The notes under the pieces are model-generated. The model made no database searches, was not told the DNA's origin, and saw nothing but the letters and a program-made list of their open reading frames with translations. Made by a program: the position numbers and the translations under genes. From Kiritimatiellia bacterium (lineage in GTDB: Bacteria; Verrucomicrobiota; Kiritimatiellia; RFP12; UBA1067), in NCBI GenBank assembly GCA_017447805.1, contig JAFSMR010000022.1, positions 95,571 through 159,570 of the forward strand: a stretch of 64,000 nt of DNA. The letters are read 5' to 3'. Shown piece after piece: positions 8,838 to 15,632 of the stretch (positions within the stretch are counted from its first letter, which is position 1; every line of letters begins with the position of its first letter).

Positions 8838-9271
8838 TAGATAATGTTCCTTTCTTCTGCATCAGCAAAGGGAGCACGGGCAAGCTCGTCAGTCTTCAGC
8901 CATTTCTTTCTAGCTCGTTCCTTCAAGTACTTATTCCATCCCAATTCGCCACGCAGTGAGTGGCGAATTGGAAATTCAAGAAAGAATTGTCGCATATACT
9001 TAAGATTTGAAACGCCAAATCCAGCGCCAAATTCGCTTATCATCCTCTTGGAAAGTTCCAAAATCAATCCATCACCGTAATTTGACTTTGCCGAGCCCCC
9101 TTGCATGTCGACAATAGTTTTGCCAATCAGCCAATACGCTTCGACCATTGCGAAATTGACGGCTGAACGGACTCTCTCTCGGGCCGACACCATGATAGAA
9201 CGCACTTCTTGATACAGCTTGGAGATTTCTCCTTCATTTATTTGGAGGCTATACGCCGTTTTTTCCTTCAC
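8837..9271 (-). CDS. DUF1016 (YhcG-like) nuclease N-terminal fragment with a foreign tail
   Basis: A 144-residue product starting at GTG 9271. Residues 10-115 fit the DUF1016 N-terminal domain (AMVEAYWLIGKTIV, FGVSNLKYMRQFFLEFP, IRHSLRGELGW). Full-length YhcG proteins are over 300 residues and carry a C-terminal PD-(D/E)XK nuclease domain, which is missing here. Straight after RGELGW the sequence changes to NKYLKERARKKWLKTDELARAPF, which resembles the start of the neighbouring surface protein (MKERTRKSWLKP) and the mini-ORF at 10169-10267. So this is probably a recombinant, truncated gene. The start overlaps the upstream mini-ORF stop (GTGA). Any remaining function is doubtful. Confidence 0.7.
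   Translation of the reverse strand: MKEKTAYSLQINEGEISKLYQEVRSIMVSARERVRSAVNFAMVEAYWLIGKTIVDMQGGSAKSNYGDGLILELSKRMISEFGAGFGVSNLKYMRQFFLEFPIRHSLRGELGWNKYLKERARKKWLKTDELARAPFADAEERNII
8941..8971. repeat. Perfect 12-bp inverted repeat at the DUF1016 chimera junction
   Basis: CCAATTCGCCAC (8941-8952) pairs perfectly with GTGGCGAATTGG (8960-8971) around a 7-nt loop. It lies inside the codons for IRHSLRGELGW, directly next to where DUF1016 sequence gives way to the shared KYLKERxRxKW module. Part of the symmetry follows from the conserved protein motif. Confidence 0.6.
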
Positions 9272-9372
9272 GCCGCACCCCCTTTCTTCTCGCCGTCTGT
9301 CTTTACTTCGAGACTTACATTTCCATCGCCTTCATAGACGATAATCTCCCTATGTGGAAGCATTTCGCTCAT
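9268..9372 (-). pseudogene. 34-codon internal-deletion relic of the RhuM gene, coupled to DUF1016
   Basis: This short open frame has AAAGGAGG eight to nine bases before its ATG. Its first 28 codons are almost base-for-base the start of the RhuM gene at 11556 (MSEMLPHREIIVY, then KTDGE), and its last codons, KKGGAA-stop, are the end of the same gene; roughly 155 codons between are missing. The junction lies in a GCCGT shared by both ends. The stop overlaps the DUF1016 GTG start (GTGA). It is either a dead relic or a small leader peptide that couples translation to the next gene. Confidence 0.75.
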
Positions 9373-9481
9373 GCCACGGGCCTCCTTTCGGCGTAGGAGA
9401 AAGCATCCGCCCCGGCCAAGGGCCTCTCGAATACTTTGCTATATCTTTTCGTCACTTGCTTTCTCCTTGGTGTCGTGTCGA
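9373..9481 (-). other. Short gap within the island
   Basis: No gene is seen here. The right part supplies the ribosome-binding site AAAGGAGG for the RhuM relic. No clear promoter or terminator is visible, so the genes on both sides may share one transcript. Confidence 0.4.
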
Positions 9482-9739
9482 TTAGTTTGCCTGGGCTTTC
9501 ATGGAAGCGACGCCCCATCCTGTAGCGGCTCTATGGCGAACTCCGGCAAGTCTGGCCCTCTCGGCTATCGAATCGATTGTCTCTCCCGCGAAAAGCCCCT
9601 GTTGCCACTTGGTATAATCCATCTTTTCTCTATTTACATAGGATATGAAACGCTCGGCATCGACAGGCCCGACTGATTTTGTAAGAATATCAAGGCAATG
9701 GGCCCCTAGCTCGGTATCTGAAAGTCGTGTCTCATTCAT
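9482..9739 (-). CDS. Small protein, likely antitoxin partner of the upstream PIN protein
   Basis: An 85-residue protein (MNETRLSDTELGAHCLDIL..., then GPVDAERFISYVNREKMDYTKWQQGLF). I know similar small proteins encoded next to PIN genes but cannot name a family with certainty. The ATG lies inside the end of the PIN gene (8-bp overlap), exactly as in the second PIN pair at 10490. A role as cognate antitoxin is inferred from size, overlap and position. Confidence 0.65.
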   Translation of the reverse strand: MNETRLSDTELGAHCLDILTKSVGPVDAERFISYVNREKMDYTKWQQGLFAGETIDSIAERARLAGVRHRAATGWGVASMKAQAN

Positions 9740-10172
9740 AAGATGCCTCCTGTGTAATAAAGGACATTGGATTGCCGATTGTCATATCGCCAAGCGTCTG
9801 AATCTTCTTTGTTATTCCTCTATCGGTAGTTATCAACCAATCGCAATGTGCAATCTCGGCGCTAGCGACATGTAAAGCATCCTTCGCTTTCAGTCCTAGT
9901 TTCTGCAATTCACGCTCTCTCTCTAGTACTTCGTTGGTCGAGCGAACATAGGCAACGGCATTACCCGCCCAAGACAAAATAGATTCTCTTCTTTCCAAGA
10001 AAGGATTTTCCGCAACCTCGCAAGTCAAGATATCGGACCACACGTATTCAATCTTGCCCTCATGCATCATAGCCTGTATCTGCAACTTGGCTAACGCTTC
10101 AAGCGCAACCACCATATTGCCATGATTATCGAAAGGCCTGTTGTAACAGCAATTGTCAAGATAAACTCTCAC
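9732..10172 (-). CDS. PIN-domain ribonuclease toxin, first pair
   Basis: A 146-residue PIN protein. Expected acidic residues are visible: D6 in MRVYLDNCCYNRPF, E in TCEVAENP, D in LKAKDALHVASAE and D in WLITTDRG, which together bind metal in PIN RNases. The start is GTG 10172, preceded by AAAGGGGGTGCGGC and overlapping the stop of an upstream mini-ORF (GTGA). The overlapping 85-residue gene downstream is the likely antitoxin. Such proteins usually cleave tRNA or mRNA when freed from their antitoxin; the target here is unknown. Confidence 0.85.
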   Translation of the reverse strand: MRVYLDNCCYNRPFDNHGNMVVALEALAKLQIQAMMHEGKIEYVWSDILTCEVAENPFLERRESILSWAGNAVAYVRSTNEVLERERELQKLGLKAKDALHVASAEIAHCDWLITTDRGITKKIQTLGDMTIGNPMSFITQEASYE

Positions 10173-10267
10173 GCCGCACCCCCTTTCGTAAGAACGAACG
10201 GGGCGCGGGCCGTCGCGTCTGTCGGCGCGCCAGTCTTAATCCATTTCCTTCTCGTTCGTTCCTTCAA
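10169..10267 (-). pseudogene. 32-codon mini-ORF: remnant of a surface-protein-like 5' end, coupled to the PIN gene
   Basis: A TTG start at 10267, preceded by AAAGGAACAAGTAC, opens a 32-residue frame, MKERTRRKWIKT...ARAPF...KGGAA. The first twelve residues nearly equal the start of the giant surface protein, and the DNA upstream is a copy of that gene's leader. The end, KGGAA-stop, is the same junction found at the RhuM gene end. The stop overlaps the PIN GTG start. It is probably a recombination scar that now serves as a translated leader. Confidence 0.65.
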
Positions 10268-10323
10268 GTACTTGTTCCTTTGTTATGGTTGTTGATGTTT
10301 TAGTTTACGAAATTTGTGTTTCA
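10238..10323 (-). repeat. Leader module copy 2
   Basis: This is a direct repeat of 8200-8284. Shared features on the minus strand are TGAAACAC-AAATTTCG, CTAAAACATCAACAA, an AAAGG ribosome-binding site, AGTAC, then codons for MKERTR. Homology starts at the TGA of the 58-residue gene. The two copies bracket about 2 kb that contains DUF2442, DUF4160, DUF1016 and the first PIN pair. Confidence 0.75.
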
Positions 10324-10497
10324 AGATGCAACTCGAGGCGTAATAGGATTAAGGCGACTTTGTTTCAAGCCTGCATTTCTGGCAAAATCCAATGCCTTGG
10401 CTAGAGCGATTTCAGGGATATAACCCGCCTCCCTGTTAAGACGCACGCGAGTCTTACGAATTTCTGCCACATATATATCGTCTTTCCGCTCAGACAT
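10321..10497 (-). CDS. 58-residue protein, likely antitoxin partner of the second PIN protein
   Basis: ATG 10497 to TGA 10321 gives a 58-residue basic protein beginning MSERKDDIYVAEIRKTRVRL and ending SRLNPITPRVAS. The start lies inside the end of the second PIN gene (8-bp overlap), the same arrangement as the first pair. I do not recognise the family. The size, basic charge and overlap suggest a DNA-binding or toxin-binding antitoxin. Confidence 0.65.
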   Translation of the reverse strand: MSERKDDIYVAEIRKTRVRLNREAGYIPEIALAKALDFARNAGLKQSRLNPITPRVAS

Positions 10498-10984
10498 ATT
10501 CCACCTCCATCGCCTTCTCTGGCGTTAATATCTTTGGGCACTCATATCCCGCGAATGCCACGACCGAAGCTGTCTTTGGCAAGGTAACCAGATTGGCCAT
10601 GTGCTTGCAGTTCCATGTCAGCAATATATCCATTCCGTAAACTGCGGCCGTCGCAATATGAAGCGCATCAAGAGTCTCTTTCTCCGGTATAGCATGCTCT
10701 CTCAAAAGATCTTTTGCCAATGACAGTACTTGATCTTGAGCCCCAGCAAGCGATTCGTACCTCGATATTTCAGCCTTGCGCAATGCCGCTAGAGATCGGT
10801 TCCCATCCGCAGCTTCTTGGTAAACGAAAGGTGAAACATATATTTCGCAAAGCGGTGCGCGCTCGTTCCACCATTTTCTCGTCCACGCCTGTTTGACCGC
10901 GTGGTCGGGGTTTGTAGATGGCTTTGAAAGGAGCCAACTCCAAAAAGACGTTTCGCAATAAACTTTAAGTTTACCCTTCCTCAC
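10490..10984 (-). CDS. PIN-domain ribonuclease toxin, second pair
   Basis: A 164-residue PIN protein of a different subfamily from its neighbour: KVYCETSFWSWLLS at the start (Glu in place of the usual first Asp, as in the ETSxxS subgroup), E in YQEAADGN, D in ETLDALHIATAA, and LLTWNCKHMAN near the end. The GTG start (10984) overlaps the RhuM stop (GTGA) and follows AAAGGGGGTGCGGC. The 58-residue gene downstream overlaps its end and is the likely antitoxin. RNase activity is inferred from the family. Confidence 0.82.
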   Translation of the reverse strand: MRKGKLKVYCETSFWSWLLSKPSTNPDHAVKQAWTRKWWNERAPLCEIYVSPFVYQEAADGNRSLAALRKAEISRYESLAGAQDQVLSLAKDLLREHAIPEKETLDALHIATAAVYGMDILLTWNCKHMANLVTLPKTASVVAFAGYECPKILTPEKAMEVEYV

Positions 10985-11556
10985 GCCGCACCCCCTTTCT
11001 TCTTGCCGTATGGCTTGGTGGGCACATCGTCATTATCGACACAGAATCCGATTCTGCGGCGGTTCTTGGGAAGAAGTGGCGGCGGCTCTGAAATTTGTTT
11101 TACTAGGTAATTTACTCCCTGTTCAAGTCGTTTTATGCCGTTTTCTGCAGCATCCATGCGCCGTTCAAGATTTCCGATTCGCTTTACCTCGTCAAACCGG
11201 TTCAGCAACATTTCTCGCAGCATCCTAGTCGCCCACTGGCGGAAACGAGTGCCTTGGACCGATTTTACGCGATAACCTACCGAAATAACGACATCAAGGT
11301 TATAATAGGCGACAGGGCGCCCGCCATCAGGGGAGGTTTTGTGCAAAATTTGCACATAACCCCCCTCCTTTGGAAGTTCACCCTCTTTGAACACATTGTT
11401 GATATGTTTAGTGACGACAGTACGGTCTCGTCCAAACAATGCGCATATCTGCTCTTGCGTAAGCCAAACCGTCTCGCCGTCTGTCTTTACTTCGAGACTT
11501 ACATTTCCATCGCCTTTATAGACGATAATCTCCCTATGTGGAAGCATTTCGCTCAC
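10981..11556 (-). CDS. RhuM-family protein
   Basis: A 191-residue product from GTG 11556 (preceded by AAAGGGGGCGCGGC), matching the N-terminal part of RhuM proteins: SLEVKTDGETVWLTQEQIC, FGRDRTVVTKHINNVFKEGEL, YYNLDVVISVGYRVKS and GTRFRQWAT. Full RhuM proteins are typically over 300 residues; this one ends after a coiled segment and a proline-rich tail (EPPPLLPKNRRRIGF) with KKKGGAA at the stop. RhuM genes often occur with restriction-modification or toxin-antitoxin islands; molecular function is unknown. An in-frame extension to ATG 11667 is open but lacks a ribosome-binding site. A deletion copy exists at 9268-9372. Confidence 0.8.
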   Translation of the reverse strand: MSEMLPHREIIVYKGDGNVSLEVKTDGETVWLTQEQICALFGRDRTVVTKHINNVFKEGELPKEGGYVQILHKTSPDGGRPVAYYNLDVVISVGYRVKSVQGTRFRQWATRMLREMLLNRFDEVKRIGNLERRMDAAENGIKRLEQGVNYLVKQISEPPPLLPKNRRRIGFCVDNDDVPTKPYGKKKGGAA

Positions 11557-11690
11557 GCCGCGCCCCCTTTCGGAAGAGGGGGTTTTCGAGGCAAAGCGAT
11601 GCCCACACGCTGCGGCGCTAGTCTTTTCTCTCTCTCTAGCTATCGCATTTGCCATCATCCGTTTCAAACTTTCACAAGTTTACACTGCGT
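11557..11690. other. Leader of the island, with palindrome
   Basis: About 130 bp between the island promoter and the RhuM start. It contains CCCCCTTTCGGAAGAGGGGG (around 11565-11584), which can fold into a hairpin and overlaps the RhuM ribosome-binding site, so it may limit translation. On the minus strand the second frame here again ends in KGGAA-stop just before the GTG start. Confidence 0.45.
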
Positions 11691-11719
11691 ATTTTATCAA
11701 ACTATCCACTCCGCGTCAA
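11691..11719 (-). promoter_or_regulatory. Sigma70-type promoter for the toxin-antitoxin island
   Basis: On the minus strand TTGACG (11714-11719), 17 bp, TAAAAT (11691-11696). It is the only clear promoter upstream of the minus-strand genes from RhuM to DUF2442 and is back to back with the promoter of the winged-helix gene. Confidence 0.75.
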
Positions 11720-11751
11720 GGGGGAATGTTAGTTTTTTACGCGCTCACCCC

Positions 11752-11780
11752 TTGTCGACTTCAGACATATTTGGTATAAT
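11752..11780 (+). promoter_or_regulatory. Sigma70-type promoter of the winged-helix protein gene
   Basis: TTGTCG (11752-11757), 17 bp, TATAAT (11775-11780), with TTTGG just before the -10. It diverges from the island promoter 33 bp away, so one protein bound here could control both. Confidence 0.8.
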
Positions 11781-11808
11781 ACTGCAAAATTTTATGGGGA
11801 TATACGCC

Positions 11809-12813
11809 ATGAAGGACAAAGTAGAAGAAAATAATGTGCCTGAATCTTATAGATGGTTTAAGATCAAACCTGGATGTGTTTCTATTTTGACGATAACAAA
11901 TACAGCGAAGTTCATTCTTGCGGGAATCAAAAAATATGGTCGAATTACAGTATCTGAAATCAGCGAATCGCTCAACATTCCTCAAACATACGCATACAAA
12001 ACAGTTACCGCGCTGAGAAGAGCAGGCTACTTGAAACGTTCTGCATCCAATAAGACTCCCGAATGGGAAGTTGTGGGAGATTTCAATTTCGATGATACCA
12101 TATCATTACCGGATATCATCAACCAGGCAAAAGAAAATCAGACTCGAACAAGAAAGCCTTCTACGATAAAATGCGAAATAGCAAATAAGATTATAGAACT
12201 CCTCTCAAAAAACAAATATGCCACATTAGTGACTATGGGCGAACATGTTGGCTGCTCGCCGTCTGTAGCATACAAATATATTCGAGCACTATATGTATTA
12301 GGCATTTTACGACGCGTCGGCAGCTCTAAGGACGGATATTGGGAAATCAAAGAAGACGCGCCAAAATTTACCGAGGATAAAATCGAGGTTTTCTTGGATA
12401 AAGCCCCTAATTGGGAAGAAGCAGAAAAAGGCGAGAATGAAGACCCCAACAAAATATGCATATTGATAAAATGCAAAATAGCAAATAAGGTTTTGGACTT
12501 CGTCGCAAAAACCAAGAATGTCTCATTATCGACTTTAAGCGCATATCTGGGCAAATCCGAGTCGGTAGCTTACAAATATCTTCGGGCATTAGTCGCATTA
12601 GGCAACATTGAGCGCGTTGGAGGCATACAAAAAGGTTGTTGGAAAGTCAACAAAAACGTCCCGAAATTGGCTGGCGAAGCAGTTAATGTTTATATAAACA
12701 AATCCTCCAATACGAAACAAGAGGATAATCCAAAAGCGCCTGATAAAGGGAAAACCAGCGCTTCAAAGAAGAAACAGGCTGCGAAGTCTAAGGCAAAGCC
12801 GAAAGCGAAGTAG
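11809..12813 (+). CDS. Protein with three tandem winged-helix domains and a lysine-rich tail
   Basis: A 334-residue protein from ATG 11809 (GGGGAT eight bases upstream; an in-frame ATG at 11794 is possible). Three helix-turn-helix segments are visible: ITVSEISESLNIPQTYAYKTV (about 43-63), TLVTMGEHVGCSPSVAYKYIRAL (about 140-162) and VSLSTLSAYLGKSESVAYKYL (about 242-262). The second and third are clear duplicates, each opening with IKCxIANK and closing with a wing ending GxWxI/V, P-K. The last 35 residues are Lys/Ala-rich (SKKKQAAKSKAKPKAK), like H1-type tails. It probably binds DNA; it may regulate the divergent island. No ligand or recombinase domain is seen. Confidence 0.7.
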   Translation: MKDKVEENNVPESYRWFKIKPGCVSILTITNTAKFILAGIKKYGRITVSEISESLNIPQTYAYKTVTALRRAGYLKRSASNKTPEWEVVGDFNFDDTISLPDIINQAKENQTRTRKPSTIKCEIANKIIELLSKNKYATLVTMGEHVGCSPSVAYKYIRALYVLGILRRVGSSKDGYWEIKEDAPKFTEDKIEVFLDKAPNWEEAEKGENEDPNKICILIKCKIANKVLDFVAKTKNVSLSTLSAYLGKSESVAYKYLRALVALGNIERVGGIQKGCWKVNKNVPKLAGEAVNVYINKSSNTKQEDNPKAPDKGKTSASKKKQAAKSKAKPKAK

Positions 12814-12845
12814 GCGCGGGGCGTCTAAGGACAGCCGCCAAACTA

Positions 12846-13244
12846 TCATTCGGAAACTGGGCGGCGTAGCGCCTTTTTCTCTGAGTGGATGTGCTTGGCT
12901 TCAAGCATTTTTTCTTTTTGACGGCGCGAGCGCCGGCGCTTTTGCCGGCGGATTTTCTCTCTCGCCTGCTGCGCGGCGGATTTTATGCCCGCCTCGCGCT
13001 CGAGAATTATTTCTGCAAGGCTCCGCCTCGCGAGCCAGCGGTTTGTTTCGCGGCTTCTCGTTTCGCCGCATTTTACTTGAAGATTCTTGGCTGGATAATC
13101 CAGCCGGACGACCGAGGATGTCTTGTTGGTCTTTTGTCCGCCAGGCCCACCCCCCAGGATAAACGATTCTTCGATATCCTCTTCGCGCAAATCAGCTTCA
13201 GCCATTAGCGCTTTAATCGCGGCGATTTTTTCTGGTGAAATCAT
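12846..13244 (-). CDS. Release-factor-like GGQ protein
   Basis: A 132-residue protein with the class I release factor core ILGGGPGGQKTNKTSS (GGQ near residue 40), followed by NRWLARRSLAEII and a strongly basic tail (KIRRQKRRRSRRQKEKM). It resembles the stand-alone PrfH/ArfB-type peptidyl-tRNA hydrolases used in ribosome rescue; stop-codon recognition domains are missing. Start ATG 13244 (MISPEKI) overlaps the DUF2062 gene by 32 bp and was chosen because the segment after it fits related proteins; ATG 13205, eight bases after that gene's stop, is an alternative. Confidence 0.8.
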   Translation of the reverse strand: MISPEKIAAIKALMAEADLREEDIEESFILGGGPGGQKTNKTSSVVRLDYPAKNLQVKCGETRSRETNRWLARRSLAEIILEREAGIKSAAQQAREKIRRQKRRRSRRQKEKMLEAKHIHSEKKALRRPVSE

Positions 13245-13761
13245 GGGGTTGTATCGTGTGCGGCGCTTTTTTCGCCTTCCTGCGCTCAAGCGCGACGCGA
13301 TAAGATAAAACTGCGCGCCGCGAAAAGAAAAACATGATTGGTGAAAGTATAATGCCGAGCAATACGCCACCGATGAAGAAGCTTGCAATTGTTCGACCGG
13401 CTAGAACTTTCACCGCTTGCCACGTCCATTCAGATGGCATCTGCGGGTTGGAAGCGAAGAGGATTCTATGCACGACCCACGTCTGCGCCGGATAGATGAA
13501 AAATATGGTAATGGGATTCGTTATGAATGTTCCGAGCGTAGCGCCGAGTTTGCTCACGCGTGCGATTACAGAAATGGGAACAGATATAATCAGCTGAAAA
13601 CCGAACGGTATTGCGCAGCCGACGAACATCCCTAGCGCCCAGCCGGCCGCAACACGATTCGCGCTCATTTTTTCGCGCACCATCTTGCCGCGCATTAGGC
13701 GCCAAAACGCCTTCATGCGCTTTATCGTCAGACGCGATTTTTTCGCCGGGCCTTTCGCCAT
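13213..13761 (-). CDS. DUF2062 membrane protein
   Basis: A 182-residue inner-membrane protein. It begins with a basic amphipathic segment and then has the DUF2062 hallmark (RVAAGWALGMFVGCAIPFGFQ, PITIFFIYPAQTWV) with about four hydrophobic helices, the last IASFFIGGVLLGIILSPIMFF. Members are sometimes linked to lipid or glycan synthesis, but function is unknown. It sits between DUF1015 (2-bp gap) and the release-factor-like gene in one minus-strand unit. Confidence 0.82.
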   Translation of the reverse strand: MAKGPAKKSRLTIKRMKAFWRLMRGKMVREKMSANRVAAGWALGMFVGCAIPFGFQLIISVPISVIARVSKLGATLGTFITNPITIFFIYPAQTWVVHRILFASNPQMPSEWTWQAVKVLAGRTIASFFIGGVLLGIILSPIMFFFSRRAVLSYRVALERRKAKKAPHTIQPHDFTRKNRRD

Positions 13762-13763
13762 AC

Positions 13764-14960
13764 CTATTCTACTTGATGGATAAACAGACCTGAACGCAGT
13801 TTTGGTTCGAACCAGGTGGATTTCGGCGGCATTATTTCACCCGCATCCGCAATGGCCATCATTTCTTCGACTGTTACGCTTTCCATCGAAAACGCTACGG
13901 CCGCTTCGCCGGAATCGACTTTGTCTTCAAGGGCTTTTTCGCCGCGAATTCCACCCATGAAGAAAATCCTCTCATCCGTTCTTACATCGCCAATACCGAG
14001 AATCGGGCCAAGGAGATGATCTTGCAGATAAGAAACATCGAGCTTTGAAACTACGCTGCCTTCCGAGGGCAAATCCCAGCTCAGAGGAATCCATTTGCCA
14101 TTGAGATACATACGGCAATTTCGCTCGCCCTTCTCGCCAACTTTGAAGAAAGAAGAAATCTTTGCCAAAAACTCCTCTTCGCCTAGGCCTGCCAAATCTT
14201 TCACGAGCCTATTGTAAGGAAGAATTTTCAGCTGATTTGCCGGAAATGCGACTGCCAGGTAGTAGCGGCTTTCGCCTTCGAAATCATGCTCGCGCGCATA
14301 ACGCGAAGCTGCCGCAGAGCGATGGTGACCATCTGCGATATATGCAACTTTTATTCGCGCAAAGAGTTCTTCGATTTCGGAAGCTGCGCAGCTGTTTTCG
14401 CCGCCGATTTCCCACACTGTATGAATAATGCCATCTGGCGCTGTAAAATCATAGAGAGGAGCGGCCTTGCAGGCCTCGCGAACGAGTTCATCTATCGCCT
14501 TATCTTCGCGATAGGTCAAAAACGCCGGTCCCGTGTGGGCTTTAAGGATTTCGATGTGGCGCGTTCTATCATCCTCTTTATCCCTGCGAGTCTTTTCGTG
14601 CTGTTTTATGACGCCGCCGAGATATTCCTTGGTATCAAATACGGCTACGATACCTGTTTGCGAATGCGAACCCATCTGCTGGCGATATGCATAGAAGCGC
14701 CTTTCAGCGTCTTTAACAAGCACCCCGCGCGCCATGAGAGAATCAAGCGCGCTCTTCGCCGCTGCGTAGGCTTCTGGCGAGGAAGGGTCTATCCCCTCGG
14801 GCAAATCGATTTCAGGACGCGATACATGAAGAAAGCTCTTATCGTTATTGCCGGCAATCGCTTTGGCTTCTTTTGTATCAAGTACATCATAAGGTGGAGA
14901 CGCGACTAGTGCCGCGTCTTCCTTGTTTGGCCTCACGGCCGCAAATGGTCTTATCAACAT
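13764..14960 (-). CDS. DUF1015 family protein
   Basis: A 398-residue cytoplasmic protein starting MLIRPFAAVRPNKE and carrying the family landmarks VASPPYDVLDTKEA, FYAYRQQMGSHSQTGIV, VIKQHEKTRRDKEDDRTRH and YIADGHHRSAAASRYA. The conserved His/Asp/Arg residues (KQHE, ADGHHR) suggest an enzyme. In many genomes DUF1015 genes lie next to serA or serC, and a link to serine metabolism has been suggested; no such neighbour is in this window. It is co-directional with DUF2062 and preceded by the surface-protein gene. Confidence 0.85.
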   Translation of the reverse strand: MLIRPFAAVRPNKEDAALVASPPYDVLDTKEAKAIAGNNDKSFLHVSRPEIDLPEGIDPSSPEAYAAAKSALDSLMARGVLVKDAERRFYAYRQQMGSHSQTGIVAVFDTKEYLGGVIKQHEKTRRDKEDDRTRHIEILKAHTGPAFLTYREDKAIDELVREACKAAPLYDFTAPDGIIHTVWEIGGENSCAASEIEELFARIKVAYIADGHHRSAAASRYAREHDFEGESRYYLAVAFPANQLKILPYNRLVKDLAGLGEEEFLAKISSFFKVGEKGERNCRMYLNGKWIPLSWDLPSEGSVVSKLDVSYLQDHLLGPILGIGDVRTDERIFFMGGIRGEKALEDKVDSGEAAVAFSMESVTVEEMMAIADAGEIMPPKSTWFEPKLRSGLFIHQVE

Positions 14961-14975
14961 TTTCTTGCTACTTTA

Positions 14976-15566
14976 TCAAAAGCCGACATTGAGAATCGGC
15001 ATAAACTGAAACTGCGCCGAGCGAATTATGTTCACGAGGCCTACCTGGAAGCCATACATTTCTTCGCAACGGTTGATGACGCCGGCTTGAATGCCGGAAA
15101 CATCGCTCGCTACATTTACTAGACCTGCCTGAATACCGCTTATATACCCAGCTTCATTCCAAAGGCCGACCTGAATCGCCAATGCATCTGCCTGGGTAAT
15201 CGAGTTGTAGAGACCAACCTGAATGCCGGCGCCGCGATCTTTGACGTCATTGCGAATGAGATTAAGCTGGATACCCTCGAAATACTGGCTACGGCCCCAA
15301 AAGCCGAGGTCGATACCTGTAACGCTCTCTTGCTTCGTGGAATAAGGTATTGTAATTCTCAATCCCACGAGGTCTGGCGTTTCAGGATACTCATAAATCG
15401 CGAAAAACGCCGGCCAATCGGCAAACTGACGATTTTGCGTATCGTTCGCTACAGTCTTTTCTTCGGGCGTATCAAGATTCACATCGGAATCCGGAAGGCT
15501 TGCTTCCTGTGCGAAAATCGCTGCCGAAAGGACGGCAGACATTGCGAATATGGCTAGCTTATTCAT
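14976..15566 (-). CDS. LA_2272-type surface repeat protein
   Basis: A 196-residue exported protein: signal peptide to about residue 19 (AVLSAAIFA|QEAS), then repeated motifs GIQVGLYN, AIQVGLWNEAG, GIQAGLVNVAS, GIQAGVINRCE and FQVGLVNII at about 18-residue spacing. This pattern is that of the LA_2272/LA_2273 surface repeat family, thought to form an outer-membrane-associated beta structure. Function is unknown. It has its own promoter (15601-15629) and an AGGAG ribosome-binding site. Confidence 0.8.
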   Translation of the reverse strand: MNKLAIFAMSAVLSAAIFAQEASLPDSDVNLDTPEEKTVANDTQNRQFADWPAFFAIYEYPETPDLVGLRITIPYSTKQESVTGIDLGFWGRSQYFEGIQLNLIRNDVKDRGAGIQVGLYNSITQADALAIQVGLWNEAGYISGIQAGLVNVASDVSGIQAGVINRCEEMYGFQVGLVNIIRSAQFQFMPILNVGF

Positions 15567-15600
15567 TACTTTTTACTCCTAGTGCGACTTTACGGTGATA

Positions 15601-15629
15601 ATTATAATATTTTTTTCGGAATAATGCAA
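15601..15629 (-). promoter_or_regulatory. Promoter of the LA_2272-type gene
   Basis: On the minus strand TTGCAT (15624-15629), 17 bp, TATAAT (15601-15606), giving a leader of about 30 nt with AGGAG before ATG 15566. Confidence 0.7.
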
Positions 15630-15632
15630 GCG

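Noticed and set aside
10238..10323. Integron attC site between the small cassettes
   Set aside because: No paired RYYYAAC/GTTRRRY core was found, and the element is better explained as a copy of the surface-protein leader. No integrase is present.
8282..11556. Prophage or transposon origin of the island
   Set aside because: No integrase, transposase, terminal inverted repeats or phage structural genes are seen; RhuM and PIN genes alone do not show this.
11254..11808. Extension of the winged-helix gene upstream to 11254
   Set aside because: It would run antisense through the RhuM gene and across both promoters; a promoter at 11752-11780 fits a start at 11809.
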